Part shown: piece after piece, positions 37,883 through 43,584 of the stretch
How positions within the stretch are numbered: position 1 is the stretch's first letter
How the letters are laid out: each line of letters opens with the position of its first letter
Assembly (NCBI GenBank): GCA_026707445.1
Contig: JAPOWV010000010.1
Coordinates: forward strand, 1 to 43,584
DNA length: 43,584 nucleotides
Direction of reading: 5' to 3'
From: Gammaproteobacteria bacterium
GTDB lineage: Bacteria; Pseudomonadota; Gammaproteobacteria; Steroidobacterales; Foliamicaceae
The notes under the pieces: model-generated
Seen by the model: only the letters and a program-made list of their open reading frames with translations
What the model was told of the DNA's origin: nothing
Databases searched by the model: none
Position numbers and translations under genes: made by a program

Positions 37883-39232
37883 ATGAGACTTAAGCCTCCC
37901 TTCAAGGCGTACGACGTGCGCGGAAGGGTGCCGGGCGAATTCAACGCCGACCTCGCCTGCCGCATCGGTGCCGCCCTGGTTCGGTTTACCGGCGCGAGGG
38001 AAGTAGTGCTGGGGCGCGATGCCCGCCTGTCCAGCCCCGAAATTGCCGACGCCGTGGCCGAAGGCGCGACCCGCGCGGGCGCCGACATTGCCGACCTGGG
38101 CCTGTGCGGCACCGAACAGGTTTATTTCGCGACCGGACATTTCGGCTGCGGCGCAGGCGTCATGGTGACCGCCAGTCACAACCCCGCCGACTACAACGGG
38201 CTGAAGCTCGTTCGCGAAGATGCGCGTCCCATCAGCGCCGACACCGGGCTGGCCGAGATCGCCCGCCTTGCGGAGTCGCCGCCACCGCGCGGCGCCCGAG
38301 GCCGAAGGCGCCGCGCGAAGGTGCTTGGCGCCTGGCGTCGCCGCGTCCTTGGGTTCGTGGAAGACATGCCGATGAACCCGCTGAAGGTTGTCGTCAACTC
38401 CGGAAACGGCGCCGCCGGACCCAGCGTAAACAAGCTTTCGAAGCACATACCGTTGGAGATCGTTCATGTGCTTGCCGAACCGGACGGCAACTTCCCGAAC
38501 GGCGTGCCCAATCCCCTGCTCGAGAGCACCCGCAATACCACGTCCGAAGCGGTGCTCGCGCATAACGCCGGATTCGGGGTGGCGTTCGACGGCGATTTCG
38601 ACCGTTGCGCCTTCTTCGACGAGCGCGGCGAATTCGTCGATCCCTATTACACGGTCGGCATGTTTGCGTCCGCCCTCTTGCCCGCGCAGCCGGGTGCCGA
38701 TCGGCGGGTGGTCCACGATCCCACGCTGGTCTGGGATACCGAAGAACAGGTGCGCTCCGCCGGAGGCCGGCCGATCCGAAACCGCGCGGGGCACTCCTAC
38801 ATCAAGCAGCGGATGCGCGAAGAGGACGCCGTCTATGGGGGCGAGAGCAGCGCGCACCATTATTTCCGCGCGTTCCTCTACTGCGATTCGGGCATGATCC
38901 CCTGGGTCCTGATGGCCGCCCTACTTTCCGCGCAGGGCGGAGGCCTGGCCGAACGCACCGCCGAGCGCCGCCGGCGCTATCCGACCAGCGGCGAAATCAA
39001 CATGCCGGTTGGCGAGGATCCCGCGCCGCTGCTGCAGCGCCTTTCCGATGCTTATTCGGCACAAGGCGCCCTGGTGGACCATATCGACGGCCTCTCCGTC
39101 GATTTCCCCGACTGGCGCTTTAACCTGAGGCCCTCGAATACCGAGCCGCTGCTGCGCCTGAACCTCGAAACCCGCGCCGACCCGCAACTCCTGGCCGAAA
39201 AGACCGCCGAACTGACGACCAGGGTCAAATGA
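37883..39232 (+). CDS. manB: phosphomannomutase/phosphoglucomutase
   Basis: A 449-residue alpha-D-phosphohexomutase that converts mannose 6-phosphate to mannose 1-phosphate. Phosphoserine loop VTASHNPADYNGLKL, metal loop DGDFDRCAFFDERG, sugar loop GGESSAHHYFR and phosphate loop RPSNTEPLLRLN are complete. The opening LKPPFKAYDVRG is the CpsG/ManB type. An Arg-rich stretch (RGARGRRRRAK, about residues 137-147) replaces the usual linker between domains 1 and 2. It follows the fusion gene by ten bases and overlaps the converging Ada-like gene by eight. Confidence 0.92.
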   Translation: MRLKPPFKAYDVRGRVPGEFNADLACRIGAALVRFTGAREVVLGRDARLSSPEIADAVAEGATRAGADIADLGLCGTEQVYFATGHFGCGAGVMVTASHNPADYNGLKLVREDARPISADTGLAEIARLAESPPPRGARGRRRRAKVLGAWRRRVLGFVEDMPMNPLKVVVNSGNGAAGPSVNKLSKHIPLEIVHVLAEPDGNFPNGVPNPLLESTRNTTSEAVLAHNAGFGVAFDGDFDRCAFFDERGEFVDPYYTVGMFASALLPAQPGADRRVVHDPTLVWDTEEQVRSAGGRPIRNRAGHSYIKQRMREEDAVYGGESSAHHYFRAFLYCDSGMIPWVLMAALLSAQGGGLAERTAERRRRYPTSGEINMPVGEDPAPLLQRLSDAYSAQGALVDHIDGLSVDFPDWRFNLRPSNTEPLLRLNLETRADPQLLAEKTAELTTRVK

Positions 39233-40109
39233 TGTCTGCTGCGCCCCCGGGTTGGCCCATTTCGGTGCCGCCGGACAGTTGGCGACTCGCCTCCCACGCC
39301 AGCATGCAGCGTTTCCGCGTGACGCCCCCGGCGTAGTTCCCCGTAATCCCTCCCGCGCGAATCACGCGGTGGCACGGGATGAGGAAGGCGATCGGGTTTT
39401 TGCCCACCGCGCTCCCCGTCGCCCGAGCCGCCCGCGCGCTGCCGACCTCTGCGGCCAGATGGCCGTAAGTGACGACCTGTCCGGGGGGTACGCGCAGCAG
39501 GGCGCGCCAGACGGCCAGTTGGAAGTTGGTCCCGCGCACATGTATGGTCAGCGGGCGGCTCTCGGCTTCGAAGCGCGCCGCGAAGATGGACCGCGCCAGC
39601 GCCGTTGCCGTCAATTCGTCGCCTTCGAACGACGCCCGCCCCCAGATGCGGCGGAGAGTTTCTTTCTCGGCGGAAACATCCCCGTCGGCCACAAACCCAA
39701 CCCGGCAGACGCCGCGCCCGGTCCAGGCGACGAACACAGGCCCGAAAGGTGATTCTCCAGTGCCGAAGCGAATCGTCAGCCCCGCACCCCTGCTCCGGTA
39801 CTCTCCCGGCGTAACGGCTTCCACGGTTACGAAGTGATCGTGGAGTCTGCCCGGGCCGGTGAGCCCGCTCCCATGGGCTGCCGCGAGCACTGACTCGGAG
39901 TTGTCGAGCAGCTTCTTCGCGTGCTGAACGGTAAGAAACTCAAGAAAGCGCTTTGGCGTGACGCCGGCCCAGCGCGAGAACAGCCGATGCAGATGGCTTT
40001 GGCTCAGACCGATATGCGCCGCCAGGTCCGCGAGTTCCGGCTGGCGCCCGCGATGCCTGGCCAGATAGCGAATGGCGGCCTCGATTCGGTCGTAGTCGGT
40101 CGTGTTCAT
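39225..40109 (-). CDS. Ada-like O6-methylguanine-DNA methyltransferase with AraC domain
   Basis: A 294-residue protein joining an AraC-type HTH (about 1-105, ELADLAAHIGLSQSHLHRLF) to a methyltransferase (about 110-290) with the suicide cysteine Cys246 in IPCHRVIRAGG. It removes alkyl groups from O6-guanine by transfer to itself. It lacks the N-terminal Cys/zinc phosphotriester domain of E. coli Ada, so the usual Ada methyl-switch for activation is missing. CTGGAG lies before the ATG. Its 3' end overlaps manB by eight bases in convergent orientation. Confidence 0.92.
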   Translation of the reverse strand: MNTTDYDRIEAAIRYLARHRGRQPELADLAAHIGLSQSHLHRLFSRWAGVTPKRFLEFLTVQHAKKLLDNSESVLAAAHGSGLTGPGRLHDHFVTVEAVTPGEYRSRGAGLTIRFGTGESPFGPVFVAWTGRGVCRVGFVADGDVSAEKETLRRIWGRASFEGDELTATALARSIFAARFEAESRPLTIHVRGTNFQLAVWRALLRVPPGQVVTYGHLAAEVGSARAARATGSAVGKNPIAFLIPCHRVIRAGGITGNYAGGVTRKRCMLAWEASRQLSGGTEMGQPGGAADII

Positions 40110-40245
40110 GCGGAACTCCAGGAAACGGTCATCGATGCGGAACCATCTGCAACTTAATTTCTCCTGATCCCGAAATCGACCCGATCCTTGCTAAAGAAGG
40201 CTCAATACCCGTATTTTTGCTCGGATTTGTCCGGTGATCGCGGTC

Positions 40246-40251
40246 TATACT
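40246..40251 (+). promoter_or_regulatory. candidate -10 element for the small coiled-coil gene
   Basis: TATACT ends seven bases before GTG 40258, exactly where a transcription start at the G would be expected. This supports GTG 40258 over the in-frame GTG at 40234 and suggests a leaderless message. Confidence 0.42.
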
Positions 40252-40257
40252 TCGCCC

Positions 40258-40494
40258 GTGGCCAATCCGGCGTTCGACACCCTGCAAGCTGCGGAATCCT
40301 TTCAGCAGGCTGGCATGCCTGCCGATCAAGCCAAGGCGGTAGCGCGCGCGATCCGGCAGCGCGGTGAAGAGCAGGTAACCAACTCAGGCCTGGCGGTTGC
40401 CTTGGCGCAACTTGAAACCCGCCTGACCAACCGCCTCTACATTTCCCTCGGTGTCCTCTTCGCTGCGCTCGTCGCCGTGGGCTTCTTCACCTGA
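40258..40494 (+). CDS. small coiled-coil protein with C-terminal membrane anchor (DUF1640/CCDC90-like)
   Basis: A 78-residue protein if started at GTG 40258, where the conserved-looking part begins (ANPAFDTLQAAESFQQAGMP). The first half is FDTL...LQ-AGMPADQAKAVARAI, a pattern seen in bacterial DUF1640 proteins; then a short coiled coil (LAQLETRLTN) and one membrane helix (about 60-77, LYISLGVLFAALVAVGFF). The full family has a longer coiled coil, so this is a short version. Function is unknown; mitochondrial relatives are calcium-uniporter regulators or assembly factors, which says little here. Confidence 0.65.
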   Translation: MANPAFDTLQAAESFQQAGMPADQAKAVARAIRQRGEEQVTNSGLAVALAQLETRLTNRLYISLGVLFAALVAVGFFT

Positions 40495-40511
40495 TATCGA
40501 GATACGTTTAC

Positions 40512-40586
40512 TGGTGGGCGATGCTGGGATTGAACCAGCGACCTCTGCCGTGTGAAGGCAGCGCTCTCCCCCTGAGCTAATCGCCC
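40512..40586 (-). tRNA. tRNA-Val (anticodon CAC)
   Basis: On the minus strand: acceptor GGGCGAT/ATCGCCC, D stem GCTC/GAGC, anticodon stem CTGCC/GGCAG with loop TTCACAC (anticodon CAC, reads GUG), T stem GCTGG/CCAGC with TTCAATC loop, discriminator A and encoded CCA (40514-40512). A dedicated GUG reader fits the high-GC codon use. It lies antisense to its two neighbours. Confidence 0.95.
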
Positions 40587-40654
40587 GTGGCCGGGTATTA
40601 TTGACCGCCGCCTGTGCGGCCCGCAAGTAGCGCCGAAATTCTGACCTAACGCTG

Positions 40655-42088
40655 ATGTCCGTTCGTACCCGCTTTGCGCCCAGCCCCACCGGGGTGCTGC
40701 ACCTGGGCAGTCTTCGTACGGCGCTCTACAACTGGCTCTACGCCAGGCGCCATGGGGGCGAGTTCCTGCTCAGGATCGAGGACACCGACCGCCAGCGCTC
40801 ATTGCCGGAGCACATCCGGGCGCTGGTAGAGGCCCTCCAGCGTTTCGGGCTGGATCCGGACGAAGAACCGCTGCTGCAGTCCTCGCGCGTCGAGCGGCAT
40901 CGCGAAGTGGCGCATCAGTTGCTTGAGTCGGGTTCCGCCTACCACTGCTACTGCACGCCGGACGAGCTGGCCGCCATGCGCGAGGAGCAGCGCGCGCGGG
41001 GCGAGGTTCCTCGCTACGATGGGAGGTGGCGCGACAACACGGGGCCGCCTCCTGCCGGGGTCAAGCCGGTCATTCGCTTTCGCCGCCCGGACAGCGAAGA
41101 GGTCGTGGTCAAGGATTGGCTGCATGGCGACGTCCGCTATCTCAATTCGCAGCTCGACGACCTGGTGCTGTTGCGGGCCGATGGATCGCCCACCTACCAC
41201 CTGAGTTGCGTGGTCGATGACGAGGACATGGGCGTGCGGCAGGTCATTCGCGGCGATGACCATCTCAATAACACCCCCCGGCAGCTACAGCTGATTCAGG
41301 CTCTGGGCTGGACGCCGCCGGAGTATTGCCATCTGCCGCTGCTGCTGGCGCCGGACGGCAAAAAGCTCTCCAAGCGCGACGAAGCCACCGACGCGCTGCA
41401 CTATCTGCGCGCCGGCTACCTGCCGGATGCGGTGCTCAACTATCTGGCCCGGCTCGGCTGGTCGCACGGCGACCAGGAAGTATTCACGATCAAGGAACTG
41501 ATTTCCTGTTTCGGAAGGGAAGGGCTGGGGGCATCCGCCTCGCGACTGGACCCGGACAAGCTGAACTGGATCAACCAGCAGCACATGAAGACGGCGCCAG
41601 TGGATGTCCTGTGCGAAGGTCTTGAGGCGCAGCTCGAAAAAATCGGCCTGAATCCCGCGGACGGTCCGCCATTGGAGAAAGTGGCGGAAGCATGGCGCGA
41701 GCGCGCCGAAACGCTGGCCGGGGTGGCGGAAGCGGCCCGATGGGCGTTCAGCCATGAGATCGAATTGGACGAAAAGGCGGCCAGGAAAGTTTTACGGCCC
41801 GTGGTGCGCGAGCCGCTGGCGGCGGTGTGCGCGGCGCTGGCCGGACTGGCGGAATGGACCGCCGCGGACATCCATGCCTGCATTGCCGAAACGGCCGAAT
41901 CGCTGGGCATCGGCTTCGGGAAACTGGGCCAGCCCTTGCGGGTGGCGGTTACCGGTGGTGGGGTTTCGCCGCCGATCGATACCACGCTCTATCTCGCCGG
42001 GCGTGCCAGGACGCTGGAGAGGCTCGACGTGGCGCTGGGCTATATAGACGCTCGCATCGCCGCTGCCGGGTCGGCCGCGCAGGGCTGA
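40655..42088 (+). CDS. gltX: glutamyl-tRNA synthetase
   Basis: A 477-residue class I synthetase that charges tRNA-Glu. The HIGH-type motif is in FAPSPTGVLHLGSLRTALYN and the KMSKS-type motif is KKLSKRDEA. The fold continues with the stem-contact and anticodon-binding domains (about 310-470). RIEDTDRQRS is the amino-acid pocket. Absence of glutamine-specific features and the zinc-like Cys segment (YHCYCTPDEL) fit the bacterial GluRS type. No clear ribosome site precedes the ATG. Confidence 0.96.
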   Translation: MSVRTRFAPSPTGVLHLGSLRTALYNWLYARRHGGEFLLRIEDTDRQRSLPEHIRALVEALQRFGLDPDEEPLLQSSRVERHREVAHQLLESGSAYHCYCTPDELAAMREEQRARGEVPRYDGRWRDNTGPPPAGVKPVIRFRRPDSEEVVVKDWLHGDVRYLNSQLDDLVLLRADGSPTYHLSCVVDDEDMGVRQVIRGDDHLNNTPRQLQLIQALGWTPPEYCHLPLLLAPDGKKLSKRDEATDALHYLRAGYLPDAVLNYLARLGWSHGDQEVFTIKELISCFGREGLGASASRLDPDKLNWINQQHMKTAPVDVLCEGLEAQLEKIGLNPADGPPLEKVAEAWRERAETLAGVAEAARWAFSHEIELDEKAARKVLRPVVREPLAAVCAALAGLAEWTAADIHACIAETAESLGIGFGKLGQPLRVAVTGGGVSPPIDTTLYLAGRARTLERLDVALGYIDARIAAAGSAAQG

Positions 42089-42106
42089 GGCCAAGGCGGA
42101 CTCATC

Positions 42107-42778
42107 ATGCTCGACTGCCTGGAGCGGGATACGGGCCCGGAACCGTTGTATTCCGTAATCTGGTTACACGGCCTGGGCGCTGACGCCGGCGATTTCTGGC
42201 CGATCGTGCCGGAGCTCGGCCTCCCGGCTTCGCCCGCATGGCGGTTCGTGTTCCCGAATGCGCCGGTTCGGCCCGTCACGATCAATGGCGGCATGCCGAT
42301 GCGGGCCTGGTTCGACTTCCTTTCGCGCGACAGCATTTCCCCCATGGATACCGACGGCATAGCCGCGAGTTGCCGCGCGCTGGAGGAACTGATCGAGAGG
42401 GAGGAGCAGCGCGGTATCGCCCGCAACAGGATCATGCTGGCCGGTTTTTCCCAGGGCGGGGCGATCGCGTTGCGCACCGCCCTGCTGTCGGACAGGCCTG
42501 TTGCCGGCATCGTGGCCCTTTCCACGTTCCTGCCGCCCTTGGAACCGCTGGAGCCGAGCGCCTCGGCAAACGGCCTGCCGTGCCTGGCGGCGCACGGCCG
42601 CTACGACGAAGTGCTCCCCTTGCGCCTCGGTCTGGATTCGAGGGCAAGACTGGAAGCCGCGGGTTGCCATGTGGAGTGGCGCGAGTACGAAATGGGACAC
42701 CAGGTATGCGGGCCGGAACTCGCCGACATCTCGGTGTTCATGCAGAAAGTGTCCGGCGCCATGACGGGGACCGGCTGA
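42107..42778 (+). CDS. carboxylesterase/phospholipase-type alpha/beta hydrolase
   Basis: A 223-residue serine hydrolase of the carboxylesterase II/acyl-protein thioesterase group. The triad is Ser in GFSQGGAIA, Asp in HGRYDEVLP and His in EMGHQVCG. The oxyanion block VIWLHGLGADAGDFWPIVPE and the NAPVRPVTINGG-MRAWFD region are typical. No signal peptide, so cytosolic. It starts 18 bases after gltX. Substrates are likely short-chain esters; the natural one is not known. Confidence 0.92.
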   Translation: MLDCLERDTGPEPLYSVIWLHGLGADAGDFWPIVPELGLPASPAWRFVFPNAPVRPVTINGGMPMRAWFDFLSRDSISPMDTDGIAASCRALEELIEREEQRGIARNRIMLAGFSQGGAIALRTALLSDRPVAGIVALSTFLPPLEPLEPSASANGLPCLAAHGRYDEVLPLRLGLDSRARLEAAGCHVEWREYEMGHQVCGPELADISVFMQKVSGAMTGTG

Positions 42779-42849
42779 AACAAAACTGACTTATTCGGGC
42801 GCGGCCGCCCGGTATCATTGGCGCCCGCAGGGTCGGTCGCACCGGCCCG

Positions 42850-43584
42850 TTGCGGCAGCAGCGTTTGGCGTTTTCACTTACCGAAATCTGCATGGTGGCC
42901 GGCTTCCTGCTGGCGGCCTACGCGGTCGTCGCCAACGACTCGATCCAGACCCTCGGCACTTTCCTGTCGTCGAACTCCCACCGCCCCTGGTGGGCGCTGT
43001 GGATATTCGCTTCCGGAATCCTGTGCGTGGTCCTCGCGTATGGCTGGTTCGCGCACGACGGCGACGTGTCCTACGGCCGGCTGACGAACTTCCCGGTACC
43101 CGAAGGCGGCATCAGCTGGATCCACGTCATCCCCCCGCTGGCGCTGCTGTTCCTGACGCGCGTGGGCGTGCCGGTGAGCACGACCTTCCTGGTGTTGACC
43201 GTGTTCACGATCAGCAACCTTCAGGCCATGCTGACGAAGTCGCTGCTCGGCTACCTGGTGGCCTTCATTGTGGCCATCGTCGTGTTCCGGCTGGTGTTCA
43301 AGCGTGCGACGGAGTATTTCCACCGCACCCGCGGCGAGGCGATCCCGCGCTACTGGGTGGTGCTGCAATGGTCGTCCACGGCCTTTCTGTGGAGCCAGTG
43401 GCTGATCCAGGACCTGGCCAACATCTTCGTCTACCTGCCCCGGCAACTCTCGTTCTCATGGCTGGCGTTCGGCGTGCTGGTGCTGATCGCGATGCAGGGC
43501 TACATCTTCTACACCTTCGGCGGCGTCATTCAGAAGATCGTGCTCTCCAAGACCGACACGACCGACATACGCGCGGCCACGATC
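42850..43584 (+). CDS. PiT-like multi-pass membrane protein, truncated by the window end
   Basis: An open frame with no stop to the end of the window. Start is uncertain: TTG 42850, TTG 42865 or ATG 42892; a TATCAT -10-like hexamer at 42813-42818 fits the first. At least six membrane segments are visible. The block VVANDSIQTLGTFLSSN and the later VPVSTTFLVLTVFTISNLQA recall the ND and P-VSTT repeats of phosphate permeases (PiT), and KSLLGYLVAFIVAIVVFRLV follows. Between them lies a short cytosolic or periplasmic loop (HDGDVSYGRLTNFPVPEGG). Function is not established; a distant transporter is the best guess. Confidence 0.7.
   Translation, partial: MRQQRLAFSLTEICMVAGFLLAAYAVVANDSIQTLGTFLSSNSHRPWWALWIFASGILCVVLAYGWFAHDGDVSYGRLTNFPVPEGGISWIHVIPPLALLFLTRVGVPVSTTFLVLTVFTISNLQAMLTKSLLGYLVAFIVAIVVFRLVFKRATEYFHRTRGEAIPRYWVVLQWSSTAFLWSQWLIQDLANIFVYLPRQLSFSWLAFGVLVLIAMQGYIFYTFGGVIQKIVLSKTDTTDIRAATI

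Noticed and set aside
38270..38380. A frameshift in manB around the Arg-rich linker
   Set aside because: The same frame resumes LGAWRRRVLGFVED and VVVNSGNGAAGP in register with the family on both sides, so no shift is needed.

Overview
The window reads as a stretch of chromosome from a GC-rich gammaproteobacterium, probably marine or host-associated and uncultivated. The evidence is the gene set and order: rplM-rpsI, a coq7-type ubiquinone hydroxylase, djlA, the tig-clpP-clpX-lon / hupB / tRNA-Val-tRNA-Asp / ppiD block, rnhA-dnaQ, nhaB and a manB-type mutase. No genus can be named from the sequence alone. Nearly all the DNA is coding. No gap between genes exceeds about 300 bases, and there are no rRNAs, CRISPR arrays, transposases or integrases.

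Layout. 96-1484 (-): a Tat-exported GH109/Gfo-Idh-MocA protein. 1629-3918 (+): rplM, rpsI, tRNA-Gln, coq7, rpe. 3933-4748 (-): djlA. 4821-5705 (+): purC, followed by a large perfect inverted repeat and tRNA-Leu. 5997-11909 (+): tig, clpP, clpX and lon, the core protein-folding and proteolysis cluster. 11955-20959: a nine-kilobase accessory island. 21242-25540 (+): hupB, tRNA-Val, tRNA-Asp, ppiD, a dicarboxylate/amino-acid symporter and a nitroreductase. 25651-30921 (+): one giant gene joining an exonuclease, a RecQ helicase and a UvrD-like helicase. 30970-31752 (-): fabI. 31824-34566 (+): rnhA, dnaQ, nhaB. 34601-39232 (+): pgi, a nucleotide-sugar dehydrogenase fused to a ManC-type cupin, and phosphomannomutase. 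39225-40109 (-): an Ada-like methyltransferase. 40258-43584 (+ except for a tRNA-Val on -): a small coiled-coil membrane protein, gltX, a carboxylesterase and a truncated PiT-like membrane protein.

The best candidate for an undescribed system is the island between lon and hupB, two genes that are normally adjacent in gammaproteobacteria. It holds a double SnoaL-fold protein (-) divergent from a TonB receptor, a second double SnoaL-fold protein, a PhyH-type dioxygenase and a sodium:solute symporter (all +), then a second PhyH dioxygenase and a LacI-type regulator (-). Two near-identical 14-base palindromes centred on TACGTA lie in the divergent promoter region. One overlaps the -35 of a plausible receptor promoter, which gives the module a ready-made LacI-style switch. 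I read it as a regulated uptake and oxidation pathway for one unknown, probably bulky organic substrate.

The second candidate is the exonuclease-RecQ-UvrD protein, which carries SF2 and SF1 helicase motors on one chain. The third is the dehydrogenase-cupin fusion, placed between pgi and manB in what looks like a sugar-nucleotide supply operon. Many genes here have a TAnAAT-like -10 hexamer close upstream, and in several cases only six or seven bases before the start codon, which hints at leaderless transcription.
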